Source: Solea solea (taxonomy: Eukaryota > Chordata > Actinopteri > Pleuronectiformes > Soleidae). From it: 64,000 nt of DNA. Within the stretch, counting starts at the first letter, position 1, and each line of letters starts with the position of its first letter. Both the position numbers and the translations under genes were made by a program. The stretch is from contig NC_081153.1 of the NCBI RefSeq assembly GCF_958295425.1, positions 18,223,172-18,287,171 on the forward strand, read 5' to 3'. Under the pieces are notes generated by a model, which saw only the letters and a list, made by a program, of their open reading frames with translations, did no database searches and was not told the origin of the DNA. Positions 50,061-62,561 of this stretch are shown here, piece after piece.

Positions 50061-50392
50061 CTTAACTTAACAAAATGGCATCTGTGTTTTGCCTTTAAAT
50101 CAAGGGGAAACTGGCCGTCGGCGGTCTGCTCTTTAATGGTGAATGGTGTGTGTGTTTGTATAGTTGTATCTGCGGTCACTTTTCACCGGCTCAATTATCG
50201 CCGTGCACCTGACTACTTGTTGTTTCGAAGCTGCAATTTGCAGAGCTTGAGCACCACGAGTCGTCGCAGATAAGAGCAAAACAAAAACAGATGTGACAGT
50301 TAATGCCAGGAAGCTATCATGCCTGCTCTCGCCGGTCACCGATGAAAGCAGACACGTAGCATAATGTACGCCTCAAGTTACTTACCAGACCA

Positions 50393-50418
50393 GGAGGAGG
50401 AGGAGGAGGAGGAGGAGG
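50393..50418. repeat. (GGA)n microsatellite
   Basis: Eight or so GGA units in otherwise unique sequence. Confidence 0.92.
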
Positions 50419-50784
50419 GTGAGCCCCCAGTCATGTTGTATCCCTGTCACAATGTGTGGCGCTCGCCCTCCATCGCGAGAAATTCCAGACCAACATTAAC
50501 CTCGGTCTCACGTCTCTCCGTGTCTGAAGCATTTTTTAAGCCAAAGAACGAGTTTTATTTGGAAATGCTTCAGCAGAGTCGCCTTCAGCTGACACTTTGA
50601 CCTACTTTCTGCCACGACTCAGCAGCTCATTACTCACACTGTCTGTGGCTGCGTTAGTCAACTATGCACATTGTGTATACAGGACGTCCTGACGTCAGAA
50701 AATAAAAACAAAAAAAGAAGAAACTATCCCAGTAAATATGACCGGGGAGCGTTCACATGAGTTCATCTCATAGAAGGATATAGA

Positions 50785-51100
50785 GTTTACATGTTCTCCT
50801 CTGTGTGAGTGTGGCTTTTCTCCGGGTTCTCCAGTTTCCTCCCACAGTCCAAAAATATGTAGAGGTCAGCAGGACATTTAAATGTGACCTGTAGGTGTGA
50901 GTGTGTGAGTGTGTGAGTGAGTGATGGTTGTTTGTCTTTGTATGTTTGTCCTGCAGTGGACCGACAAACTGTCAAGGGTGTAACCTGCCTTTCACCCTGT
51001 GTGAGCCGCCTGACTCCAGCCCCCCCACGACCATGAAGGATAATGTGAGTGAGTGAGTGAGTGAGTGAGTCAGTGAGTGAGTGAGTGAGTGAGCGAGAGA
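50785..51100 (+). mobile_element. Truncated copy of a tRNA-headed, SINE-like fish repeat with (GAGT)n tail
   Basis: Contains CATGTTCTCCTCTGTGTGAG, TTTTCTCCGGGTTCTCCAGT, TTTCCTCCCACAGTCCAAAA, CAAGGGTGTAACCTGCCTTT and CTCCAGCCCCCCCACGACC, the body of a repeat I know to be extremely common in teleosts. The tRNA-like head is missing here; a sequence resembling it lies at 63313-63410. The tail is a (GAGT)n run at about 51043-51092. Confidence 0.75.
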
Positions 51101-52394
51101 GAGCCAGTAATGCTGAATGGTACATATTGTGCCTTTGAGCTGATGAGCCATTCGAACCAGACGTATCCGAGGGAGCGTTTTCTTCTTCTTTGGTAGGAAT
51201 GCGACGCGTATACGAGTATACCAGCGTTTGCGATATGCGACGCACACTATGGACTTAAGTTTGTTTTACTGTAGTGAGCGACACGGCGATTAGATAAATG
51301 CGGTAAAATCCTCACTTCCAGGAAAGCTCAGCATCTCTGGGAGTGGGGTGAGAATGATTGGAGGAACAGTCCGAAAGGCGGAGCCACTTTTTGATTGACA
51401 GCGTTGTAGAAATATCTACATATCAGATCCTTTTCTTCCTCAGTTCCATGTGAATTGAAGTCTAGAAACAAATTGCAGTTCTCGTGTGTTATTTGTTCAA
51501 CCATATTGATTCAGTTATACATAATAAATACCTTTTTGTTTTGTTCATATATGTATAAATAACTTTTCATAATGTTTCAAAGACCAGCAACAACCACTCG
51601 CAGGTGAATTGGTGAAGTGCTTTGGATCTGGTTTGCACCAGGTGTTAAACCCAAAGATTCAACATGTCAAAGACTGTTTTCCTCGTCCTGAGAATCAGTT
51701 ACTATGACACTCTTTAGATGTTGACTGATGTATTTGAAAAAGTCTCCTTCTCACCCACGAGAAGCTGCTGGAAATTCATGGTGGAAAATAGTTTTTCTTT
51801 ACTTTTCACTTGAAATCAAGGTGGTGCAAGGACAGGGAATTCCTCCTGCCAAACTCCACATAATTAGAACCATCTTTTCCTGGGAGCCACGAGCCTGTCT
51901 CAGCCCAGCGCTCCACACACAAGCGGCAGTGTCCTGAATCCCATTTCTGACCCACACATCCCCCCCGTGTGTCCCACAGAGTTTTCACTGTACACCATTG
52001 TTTTGTTTTTGGAAGATAATTATGACAAGAGAGAGAGAAGGAAGCAGAAGTGGACGCTCTGATGCTGTGGCAGACGAGGACAAATACGAAAGTCCTCCTT
52101 GTCGCACCTCTGAAGCCACATTGTGCCAGACAACAATAATAATGATAACAAATAAAAACAACAAACAAGACAACACACTAACATGATCTGAATCAGTGCG
52201 GTTGCGAGAAGAAGCTCCTGTCTCCAGGCTTTTGTTTTGTTCTTGTGATTGTTTCATGTTCTTTACACAAACAACAAAACAAACAAACAGCCTCCACAAC
52301 CTTGTGCATGACTGTTGGTCTTCACCTCGCGTCTTCTTTCTCTTCCTTTCTTTATTCTCGCCCTCCTCCTCCTCCTCCCACTCAGACGTCTCTC
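51101..52394. other. Downstream flank, no gene
   Basis: Unique sequence with no recognised element apart from a (CTC)n-like run at about 52364-52380. Open frames of 120-140 codons on the minus strand have low-complexity sequence and are not called. Confidence 0.5.
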
Positions 52395-52625
52395 TCTGAC
52401 AAAACATCAGCGTGGTACGCGTTGCCCGGCGTTTGATGATCCCGCGTTAAGTGCGCGGCAAAGGCGAGGACGCGTTGTCGGTGTCAAGGTGTTTGCAGAT
52501 ATTAAGTGATTGTTCCACGCAGACTAATTAAAAGGTGAATTTCAAAAGCAGGAGAGGAATATGCAAATGGTCTGTGTCTGCGCCTCGTTTTCTGAAGTGG
52601 TGATAACAATGTGGCTCTAAGCTCT
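52395..52625. promoter_or_regulatory. Candidate conserved noncoding element downstream of tshz1
   Basis: A unique block rich in CpG at its left part (about 52415-52490), then GACTAATTAAAAGGTG and an octamer-type ATATGCAAATGG at about 52560-52571. No open frame of note. The octamer and TAATTA words fit a POU/homeodomain enhancer, but this is inference from motifs alone. Confidence 0.33.
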
Positions 52626-53309
52626 TCTCTTAACTGCAATTTGCTTTATCCACCGTGACAAACAAACAGAAACGATAATCCTATTATACTTTTAATGGCA
52701 CGGTTTTGTTTTCTCAAGGCAGTTGGTGAAAGATGTTGTGTGTTGTTTTGTTTTTTTGTGGCCGCTGTTTTCTTCACCGTCACTGACAGAACTTGAAATC
52801 AATTTTCAGCCACTTCTCTTTCAGTCAGCTCGGTTCTTTCGGCTAATTCCTTCCTCTTTTTGTTTTCATTGCAGCGACGTATGTACGTCCTCGTACCGGT
52901 CAAATAAAGCAAGCACAGTTTTCTTCCCCAGGGCAGAATTTACATTAAGTAGCTTTATTTTTATATATATCCTGCCATTTTTTTTGTTTTGACAACTGTT
53001 GGAAAAGTATGTGTATACGTTTTGAAAGGTTTTCCAAACATTAACTTTTGGAAAGTTCTGTTGTCTTTCTTTATTCAAGCATTTTGAGTTAATGTCTTCT
53101 TTTTTCCACAGGGTTCACTCTGTTTATTGACCTCACAATGGCAATGTGTTTGCACTTGTGCTTGACAAGAATGTCAAAATAAATACAAAGTGCTTCCTCG
53201 CGCTGTACATTCAAAACAGGAGTGTGTCATCTGCAATAACAGTCAGGTACATTTCTGACCTTGGGCAAACCATAAATGGACAACCTTTATTTTGTAACAG
53301 CTGTGTCTT

Positions 53310-53367
53310 TTTCTTCTTCTTTCAGCTTCTCCCTTTAGGGGGCGCCACAGCAGTTCATCTGCCTCTT
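53310..53367. repeat. Fragment of a common fish repeat (GGGGGCGCCACAGCAG)
   Basis: CAGCTTCTCCCTTTAGGGGG followed by CGCCACAGCAGTTCATCTGC is a short stretch I recall as recurrent in many teleost genomes. Only a fragment is present, next to a T-rich run. Confidence 0.5.
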
Positions 53368-54689
53368 TTATTTGATTTTAATTTATTTATCATTAAATTA
53401 AACGACTGTGTCTAAATGTGCATGATAGCAGCCGAATCCCTTTTGTCCTGTGTGTGTGCAAAGACACTCAAACGTGTGTGTGTTTGTGTGTTTGTGTGTT
53501 TTCTGCATCACACACGTGCAGAACCTCAGCATCACGTACAGCACTGCAGTGTTTAGGCGTCACATTCTTCTGGTCATTTCCTCTTGAAGTTTCCTGGAAA
53601 GAACTATTATAATAATAGTGTGGTAATAACCGCAGGGAAAATGTGAATATCCTTGAAAAAAAAACTCAAATAATGTGTCATTTACAAGGTGTATTTTAAG
53701 TTGACTTAAGACTTACTTGACTCATGAATTCACATCACCTTTTTGACCCTTATAGTGTTTTTTTTATTGCAGATAATCCATGATGTATAAATTATGAGTG
53801 AACGTAGTCTTTGTTGTGATTAGTACAAAAGTACTTGATTAAGAAAGTACAGAACTGTAAAACAAAGCATTATCTGTTATTATAATACACAAGTACTTCA
53901 CATGAAGAAGGTCCCTTGTAAAAAACCCTGTTGAGAACAGGCTTGTTTGCCTATCAATGCACATTTTTACTTTTTTTTCTTAGTGCGTATATGCTGTAAA
54001 CTTGTGTATCAGGTGGACTACGCCACTCTGTGATGGAATAATCTGAGGGCCCACTTACTAGATCGTTCAGGACATTTCAAACCCATCACGGCGTCTTCAT
54101 CAGTGCAACAGCTGCTGTAACTTTTCAGTTTAGTCCCACTGCTCTTTCAGCGCTGATCCGCTGTCAGATTCACCTGAAACGCCATCACCTTTTGTCAGAA
54201 TTCCTCCCCAAACAAGTTTTCGTCCCGAGTCAGACAGCTTCCGTTCTCGGTCTTCCTCCTCAGTGCTGCGTTTGACAGTCACCTCTCAGCCTGCCAACTT
54301 CGTACAAATGGCCACTCATGTTTGCATTCAGCGGCACCAGTCACAGCCGTGTGGACGTCTGACAGGCCTGTCCAGAGTTCACTAACCCTGTCTGTGTTGA
54401 CAGCTTTCGCTATTAAGAACACCAGCAGTCCACAGCTTCCCACAGAGCCACTGACTGGTTAAGAGAACACAGAGAAGTGTGGTTTCCCTCGAAACTCGCC
54501 AGCTTGAAAAGTCTGGACTAAGGAACTTGAGTGTATTACTGATGCTATTTTATTTTATTGATCAGCCCATGTTCATTATTTTTAGGGTCAGAGATCATGA
54601 CAGTTTCACCAAGTATGGTATAGGAGTAACTTTAAGTGTGTGTTAAGCTCCAAAAGAGGAAAAAAATGAAAACATTCTAAGCAGGAACC
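53368..54689. other. Downstream flank, nothing recognised
   Basis: AT-rich unique sequence with a short TG-rich stretch at about 53476-53500. No exon, RNA gene or repeat end recognised. Confidence 0.5.
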
Positions 54690-55660
54690 CTTTAAGGAAT
54701 CACTTGGGCACGTCTGCCTATTTCCTGATGACAGCACATTCATTTACCAACTAATACCTGAACTAAATGTCTTATTCCCCTTGAACTCCAAAGGAGCGTA
54801 ATGTTTTTCTATGCCGCGCGTCCTAATCAGTGAATAATAGACTCCGAAATCTTTTTGACTTGAATAAACAGCACCGGCGACTTACGCTGACAATGTAGGA
54901 GTTTCATTTAGAAATGTACCTTCTTCTCCTGCAATGAAGAAAGTCAACATGTAATTATTGTGGAAGTGTTTGTTTGAATCTTAGTCGACAGAGGTATTTA
55001 AGAGTCTGAGCCAAATCCTCGCGCAGTCTCCCTTGAACCCGACAGAAGACACCGAGACCCCTTTAATCTTGGCGCTAATGCACTGACAAGCTCTTCTGAC
55101 GCACCTTTCATTTGAAATGTTTTAATGTCTCCTCACATTCAGCTCCTGTCATCTCGCTCTCCTTCTCGTCTATGCGGTATGGAGGTAGGCGTCATCAAGT
55201 GCATTAAAGAAGGGAGCTTGAACTAACTTCAGAGACACATCTGTCCAACTTTAATCAGAATGTCAGTGTGGCTGTTTGCAGAAGTTCTTTTATGAACGTG
55301 TAGGCATTTGGAACGTCCTGCTCAGCATTTGTTCTTGCGTCCCCGTCCCCCCGTCCCCCCCGCCCGAGGGAGGACGAACCCAATCGCTCCCAGCTCTCAG
55401 CCGTTAAGAGCCGTTTCATACAGTTGCACGTGCGTCCATTCAGTCAGGCAAGACAATGAGAATGGGGACGGATTATGAAACAATAGGCTCAGGCACATTG
55501 CACACAGATATTTAAAAATGCCCCACGCCTCTTACAAGGGCTTAGCCACGGACTGGAAATAAAAATGGACACAGTCTTCCAGTGGCAAAACAAACTCCCA
55601 TTCCGGTGCCATGTCAGATTTTTAAAGCAGCTGCAGCAACACTCATCGTGCTCTATTGTC
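54690..55660. promoter_or_regulatory. Candidate conserved noncoding region downstream of tshz1
   Basis: Nearly 1 kb without microsatellites or repeat signatures, of even composition, with words such as CGTCCTAATCAGTG, CATGTAATTATTG, TTTCATTTGAAATG and CCGTTAAGAGCCG, and stops in all frames. It is bounded on the right by a MITE-like repeat. The long absence of simple repeats in a window dense with them suggests constraint. This is the best downstream enhancer candidate, but unaligned. Confidence 0.33.
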
Positions 55661-55689
55661 TATTTCATACTAAATGGGGACATAATTAA

Positions 55690-55995
55690 TTACAAATGAC
55701 AAAACTCACTAGGTTCATTTTTCCCATACATTTCCATTCTGTTTGCTACTGGTGGAGTCGCCCCCTGGTGGCTAACTCTTACTTCCCTTCACAGACCCTA
55801 TGTAAAAAAAAGGGACAGAGTCAATCAGAAAGTAAGAATATATGAATGGCCTCCAGGGGGCGACTTCAGTGGTTCCAAAAAGAACTGGGAAAAGGAGCCA
55901 TCATTTATAACATTAGTTAACATTTTCCAATTGCTAGTTTCAGATCTTCTTCAATAACACATGATGATTGTGTAAATTAAATGAATTGAATTAAG
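55690..55995. mobile_element. MITE-like repeat with CCCCCTGGTGG / CCAGGGGGCGA inverted motif
   Basis: GAGTCGCCCCCTGGTGGCTA near 55756 is matched in inverted orientation by CCTCCAGGGGGCGACTTCAG near 55852, with about 80 bp between. AGGTTCATTTT left of it and CAGATCTTCTTCAATAACAC right of it recur in the copies at 22740-22870 and 49880-50060. No coding potential. Confidence 0.6.
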
Positions 55996-56929
55996 CACAT
56001 ATGAGTGGACACGAGTGTTGGACAGCTGGTATCGGCCAATTAGGAGCCTGGTTGCAGGCGACGTCTGTTTGCCAAATGTCAACCTGGCACGAGCCAAATC
56101 GACCTCAGAAGTCAACTGTCAGAGTTACAAAATGATCGTCTTGGTGGTAGTTGTCTTTGTGTTTGTATGTGTTTGCCTGTTATGTCCCTTTGTTGTAATC
56201 TTAAATCTCACTCTGGTTGTTTTTTTTGTTGCATTTACTGATTTTTCCCCCCAGCAAGAGTCAAAAAGTACTTGTGATTCTGGATTTCTGCCTCTTTGTG
56301 TCATTTCATGTGCCTCGGGTGAGGTTCTACACCTCTGTTTGGTCATTTTGGTTGAATTTGTATCAGTGGTTGTGGTTGTTTTGCCTGTTTTTGTCACTGC
56401 TGCATCTCCCTCATCACCTCTCAAAGCCCCACGGCCTGTTTTGCTCTGTGTTTGACCTCGACCAGAAACTCTGTGTCGAGTTTGTCTAACAGACCATAGA
56501 CGTTCAGGAAGCTAATGAGGCCATCAGGTGTACTTAAATCATCATTTACCTGTCTGTGTTTCCACCTTGGAGCAACATAATGGACTTTAGCAGCACGGCA
56601 CCTTAATCCCAGGCTCTTTGTTAATGAGAGATTGAAACTGTTTTCAGACATCAGATGATCGAGAGGCTTCACACACTGTACTCATCACACCGTGGTTTGT
56701 CTTAATACCAAAGTAGACAGGACTTTAGTCAAAGGTTTGTGTAAATCTAAATGTTGTATGAATGAATTTCTGTTAAGTAAGTTACAGAACACAGTTGAGC
56801 AAACTGACCAAGTTTAGAGAGTTTATTTGACAAAACACCCCAAAGGGCAAAGGCCTGTACATACTCCACAAGAACAGAGAAATGGGTTCATTTTCTCAAG
56901 GTGGCAAGAACAAGAACTCAGGGAGGCGG
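55996..56929. other. Downstream flank, no gene
   Basis: A 146-codon + strand frame at 56015-56455 is rich in Val, Leu and Phe because the DNA is T- and G-rich. It has no recognised domain and is not called. No repeat end seen. Confidence 0.45.
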
Positions 56930-57250
56930 AGAAGGTAAAGTGTCAGTGGCAGCATGCACATGAGAAAGTGCAGGAGTTAATGTGAGCAGAGAAACGAGCA
57001 ATAACTAGACACTAGGATACAAAGATCTTCAGGTCTGTAACAATCTGGCGACGAGTGACTGGAGAACCAGGAAATAAGTAGAGGAGCTTGATGATTGACG
57101 TCTTCATAGGGTCCTCATTGTGGGAGTGACAACATCAGTGACATCACAATCAGAGTGTTGTTGGTGACGTACAGTTGACAGATTCACAGCTAACCAATCA
57201 GCTGTAGAACAACCAACACTAGATGATACAAAAAGATCGACACTGTTCTG
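56930..57250. repeat. Possible degraded interspersed repeat
   Basis: AACAATCTGGCGACGAGTGA and the following GAACCAGGAAATAAGTAGAG recall a sequence type I have met repeatedly in fish genomes. I cannot assign a family or limits. Confidence 0.3.
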
Positions 57251-57649
57251 GGGTCGACTGGTGCAGAGAGCCGAGCGGGAGCGGAGTCTTGATGAGATGA
57301 TGAACTGCAGGTGAGATGTTAATGAGGGAATGATGGATATAGGTCAGCCACGCCCACTGAGCACGCCCCCAAACACAGAGGAGACAACTCCTCCCGTATG
57401 TTTCACGAATGCACCATTGGGTTCTCAGATTCTTATTACACTGACATTGTTTAGAAGATGATTTACACATAATTTTATACATTCAGGTTTCTGCGGAGTG
57501 AAAGTGTTTCTTATCCGCAGCCAATCAGCCAAGAGAAATTGAGCTTCATCAGTTCTGATGTGAGCAGCACAATAGTGGGAATGGGATTATAGAAGTGTGA
57601 GACAAACGTGTTTTCAGTCGTTCCCCGCTTTAAATCTATGCCCTGAAGA

Positions 57650-58340
57650 CAAACATTAATTCTAAATTTAGACACAGTTTAGTGGCCATCACAGGCCATA
57701 ACCACTCTCTCCCCTCTGCTAATGCACACGCGCATCATCTATGCATTTCACTTCAAAGTCTTTGCAATTTCCTGATGACATTCACACTCCTCCAGGGTCA
57801 AACAACATCTCACTGCCTCCGTATCAATTATTAAATATTTTAAGCAGCATCCCACCTTCGCCTCCGTCATCCCCTCAAGACCGATGCCGTTATCATTTTT
57901 GTCAGAGTCAGTTTCCATCTGCATTTGTCATCCCTGCGCGCATTTACAAGTTATCAATCGCTGTGTCAGGATGCAAAATAACTGATGTTCTTTGGGGCGG
58001 GATTGGATGGGACTATCTGGGGCTTTCAATCAATGCATATTCTCTGCCTCCCTCCCTCTCCTGTGCCACTACACCCTCATAAATCCCAAAGCATTGTGGG
58101 GCTTTAATGTATTTGCGGGGGGTGGAGGCCCGGCTGTGGGTGCAGATGAGGTGGGGGGTCTGCGTGACAGAAGCAGTAGTTATATTATCAAACATTACAC
58201 CTTAGGGCGAACACGGTATCAAGGGGTTTCAGACTGTGTAAGCGCGGCATGGTGGCAAAGGAGGAGGCACGACTACAGCGCGCAGGACAAGAAGGGATTA
58301 CTTTCTGTCGTCCATAAATCAACTCTCCAGCTAAACTAAT
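57650..58340. promoter_or_regulatory. Candidate conserved noncoding region downstream of tshz1
   Basis: A unique, repeat-poor block with TCATCTATGCATTTCAC, TATCAATTATTAAATATTTT and CTTTCAATCAATGCATATTC words. Open frames of about 110 codons (57741-58082; 57992-58339) overlap each other in different frames and lack recognisable domains, which fits high-complexity noncoding DNA better than a gene. Inference. Confidence 0.3.
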
Positions 58341-58542
58341 CTTTCTGGCTGGATGACAGAGTAAATACTCAGGCTATAGGGATGTAATGTGTGCTTGATG
58401 CATCTGGTTATGGCTGCCTGGCTGCACACAGAGACGGTGAGAGGCACTGCGCCAGCAGTTACAAGTTAGTTAATGTATAGTTTCCACTATATCCTTCTCC
58501 ATCTTGTTTCAGATGATTGTAAGGCCAGCTGCACACTTGTGA

Positions 58543-58571
58543 TAGTGTGTGTGTGTGTGTGTGTGTGTGTG
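58543..58571. repeat. (TG)n microsatellite
   Basis: An uninterrupted (GT) run of about 14 units. Confidence 0.93.
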
Positions 58572-59247
58572 AGGCGTATCCTGTTGCTGAATATCGGGAA
58601 TAGATAATAATTAACAGAGCCAAATAAAGCATTAATTATGTCTAATGTGCACTGTTGTCCTTACTTTGAGATGGGAGGCAGATGGATGATACATAAATAA
58701 ACTCAAATAGAAGAAAACAGTAAGAACATTTGAAATACTATCAATTTCTATGGGAATAAATGTCACATTTTCTTTATTTTTCATTGTTAAAGTCTTCCCC
58801 TTACATTTCATCTGCATGCATACCCCCCAAAAAAAGTATGTTCTATGTTTTAATTATGCATGAAGTTTACTTGTCTTTGAAGAGTTTGACATTGTGGGAA
58901 ATAAGCTTACCCGCTGTCCTGCTGCGAGATAGATGAGACGATCAATAACCCTCTGATGTCCATCAGTTAAATGTTAGTCGAGCTTAGCACAAAGACTGCA
59001 AACTGTCAAAGAGGAAGAACACACCGGTCTGCTTTCATTCACCTGCGTGTCTTTCATTGCTTTTTTTGTTGTGTCGTGCTGTGTTTATTCTGTGTATGTA
59101 ATTGCTCTCATGCTTTGGTTTTGCAATTTTCTAATTAGCGTTTTAATGACGTCGTTATTTCACGTTTCATGTTTTCAGAGTCTGTGTCCGTTCACGTTGA
59201 TTTGTTGTATGTTTTTTTTTTTATTTCAGTTTTATATTCTGTTTTCA

Positions 59248-59375
59248 GGACGACGCTGTTACATCTGCTCAGGGACTACAGATGAAAAACTGCCTCCTGG
59301 ACACAACTCTGGCACATTTACAGCAATGTTTATCAATGTACACTGTCCCTGTTTAACCCAATCAATAGCAAAATA
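59248..59375 (+). repeat. Possible retroelement 3' fragment
   Basis: CATCTGCTCAGGGACTACAG, then GGCACATTTACAGCAATGTT and TACACTGTCCCTGTTTAACC, ending AATAAAATA, resembles a short repeat I recall as abundant in teleosts with an A-rich 3' end. The family is uncertain. Confidence 0.35.
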
Positions 59376-59639
59376 AAATACTGTAATTGTGTTTCCCACA
59401 GTGTGTAACTTCTCCCTAGAACTTACACTTTATACATAAATTCTAGCAATAAATGCACACCTGATAACCATGAAGAAGGGATTGTATAGCAGTCCCTTCA
59501 AATATTCAAGTTTTTATAATATTAAACACATGTTTACTGTATTAAAGCCATTTCCATTAGATTATAAAGAAAGAAGCCTGTTTCAGTGTTGGCTTCTGGT
59601 CCCTTCTATGATGACCTGGAAAATAACACTTTTCCTCTG

Positions 59640-60290
59640 CAGTTTGACAGATAGTTCTACAGTAAACCTGGGAAATGATGGCGGCATTACTGTCGGAGGA
59701 TCCGGAGCAACACAGCACACGGCGCTCTCCTTAATGTCTGAGCAGTGGGAGGGGCAACATAATGAGAAGCCAGGCTGAGCCCTCGCCGAGGCAATTTAAG
59801 TTCAAATCAGACCTCGGGGAAACAAAGAAAGCCCTGGTGACATGTAGCCTGCTCAGAGTAAATCACCTCTTACATTGTGTCTGGGCTCACCTGATAAGTT
59901 GGTAAGTTTTTACATTTCCCTGTGAAAAGGGTTTTGCCACTCTGCTTGAGGACACCACTGGGGCCTCTGGACCAAAATGACAATTTGAAATTGCAGTGCA
60001 GCCAATTGTGCATCATTTCCTGCTCCCTGTGGGAAACAATAATTGACTCAGAAGACGCATAAATGACTGTAAAATGGTAACAGGGCGTATTTTTGTTGGA
60101 AATAACCCGAACAGATTTACTGTACAGCTCTGCTTGACAATCTCTCTGAAGAAAATAAACACAAGTGCAGCTCCGTCTTGTCTCATGCTGCACAAAGAGG
60201 AGGTGAAAGAATTAGTCAATGAATCATTAAAGGATAATCAGCGTGCAACGCTTTTAAATGATAAATCAATCTTTCTTTAATTACCGTATC
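59640..60290. promoter_or_regulatory. Candidate conserved noncoding region downstream of tshz1
   Basis: A unique block without simple repeats, with GGAAACAATAATTGACTCAG (about 60032), GAATTAGTCAATGAATCATT (about 60209) and GGCAATTTAAGTTCAAATCA (about 59790). Several homeodomain-like and AP-1-like words occur. Open frames on both strands are about 100 codons or shorter and unrelated to known proteins. Inference. Confidence 0.33.
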
Positions 60291-62561
60291 TTTATTAAGA
60301 AGAAAAATGCACATTCAACCTCTCAGTTTTGAAGATATGCAGCGTTTCCCAATCCTAAATGTCTCATTTTAAAATACACAGCAAGATCCAAATCTAGATT
60401 AAATGATAATTGATTAACTCATTTATAACAAATTATCACCTGTTTGGAAACAGAATTTGCTGTTGGTGATTTCTAATTACAGTCATGACGAGCATTCGTC
60501 CACAAACCTATCTCTTTATTTCTTTATTTCTTTTTTTATTACAGCAGCATGTGTGAGGCTGATTGTGTGGTAGGGGGCGATGGCAGAAAACAGATTATCG
60601 ACAAGGGTGGAGAGCAACAGTCACAGACTTCTTGTTAAATGAGAAATCAGTAGCTGTGGTGGGGGGAAATGAATGATTCTTCGACGCTTTATCATGGCTG
60701 TATGTATTTATGCATGATCCTGTTGAATTTTCTGTATCAGAACATACACAATCCATTTCAGCCTGTTTCCCCCGGAATAATCTGGTCTGTGTCAGTGCAG
60801 CTTTATGTGCTCTAACATTTAACTGATTTAGTTTTGTCTTTCAGAATCCTGACATCCACCAATTATCGCCAAGTACAAATAATTAGATAAGGCTGATATT
60901 GTGTATGAAGTAAAATTTAAATATTAAAAACAACAAGACTAATATTATATCATTTGTATCATTAGTAGTTTACTTACCTTTGCCGGAACATTTCCAAAAC
61001 TCTTATTTCTGTTTGAGGTAATGGGCCATTTCATTTAGCCTTTTAATGACACAATGATCATTGTATAACTTATTGACTCTGTATAACTTTCAGGGCAAAC
61101 CATCTTTTAAACGTTAGAGTGGAGAAAGAAAGATTCAGTACTAATTAACCAGTGGGTTTTCTTTTTGTTTCACTTTTTATTGTGTGCATTTGTCACTAAT
61201 GGATCACAACTCATTGCCGTTTCGCTGCACGTTGCGTTGTCAGAACTCTCACCATGAAACTCTAACACACAAAGAAACCAAACAAAGACAAAAGTATAAA
61301 TCCGATGATCCCATGCTACTGAATGATGTCATCAAACCAGGTTTTCTAGCTGCAGGAATGACATCCTGTGTTGTTTAAATTCTGTGTGTACGTTTGTTCC
61401 ACTGAGATATTGCAGGTGGTGTATTTAATAGTCTGGATCTGAGGAAATAGTCCCATAAATGAACAAGAGATAAGGGTCAGAACTGTATCCAGAACACTGA
61501 GATCACATGTGGCACATGATGAAACATGATGAAACCCTAACAGGATCTGTTGACCTTTCATGTGAATGCCAATATATTTACACCCCCCCCCCCACAAACA
61601 GAGCTGTTTGCTCGTATGCCGACTCCTATATGACCGTCACTGCCCAGATCCAGCTGGCCAGTTACAATATTGCATTATTCATAAAACATAAACACACAAA
61701 ATGGATTCCTCTGGTCCACTCCCCACCAAAGTCAGAAGATTAATGATTCACTCTTTAGGTTATAATTCAAAGTTCATCCTCACATACATCATATTTTGAA
61801 GCACATAGATTATAAGAGAGAGAACATTTATCATATGACAGGGCATACGCAAGCTCTCCTGCACACATAACACACACACGCACACACGCAGGACTCCCGT
61901 CTCCAGCTGCACACACACACACACACACACACACGCATGCACACACAATTTGTTCCAACACCAGGCCCCACCAGAGTGAGCCCCCTTTTTCACATCCAGT
62001 TATTCTAATTTTATTCCGACACATCTCCTCTGAAGCATTAAAGTGCCGTTTGCACAAACAGATGAGAGATAATAGTCTAAGGAGCTGGTCATTCCTACAC
62101 TGTGCAGCACTGTGAGAGCAAGAGAGATGATAATCATTCATCACAATAATCAAACCGTGAGACACACACAGGGCTTCATGCAGCTCCCTGCAACATCTGA
62201 CACCCAAAATTGGTCCTTTTATGAAAAAGTAAGTAAGTAAAAGCAAACTGCCAACAAGAAGTGTGCGACTTTTAATTTGAAAGCTGCACTGTGTAATAAA
62301 TCTAGTATAAATATTTAAGTATATTTACAGTGTAAAGGTTGTTCCTTCATATTCTCCATTTGCACTGAATGCTTTTTGGAGAAATTCATGCATAAATGTA
62401 TGTCATATTCATTTAAAAAAAATATTAGTTGCCTTTTATTCTTCTAGTTGACATTGTTTTGTTGCTTTTTGTGAACTGGCTATAGGAGTTAAGCAGAACT
62501 TTTAAAGGGATAGTGCATATGACTTGCATGTCTGTCTTCACCTGGAGTTATCAGATCTGAG
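60291..62561. other. Downstream flank, no gene; (CA)n near 61912-61934
   Basis: AT-rich unique sequence. A C-run lies at about 61582-61593 and CA-rich stretches at about 61865-61885 and 61912-61934. A 159-codon minus-strand frame crosses the CA repeats and is not called. No exon found. Confidence 0.5.

Noticed and set aside
50787..51245. 152-codon minus-strand frame
   Set aside because: It is the complement of the SINE-like repeat and its (GAGT)n tail, giving Leu-Thr-His-Ser repeats.
56015..56455. 146-codon + strand frame, hydrophobic
   Set aside because: The Val/Leu/Phe richness follows from T- and G-rich DNA. Other frames on both strands are also open there, which argues against coding.
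61767..62246. 159-codon minus-strand frame
   Set aside because: It crosses CA microsatellites giving a VCVCV tract, and nothing in it resembles a known protein. No splice context was seen.
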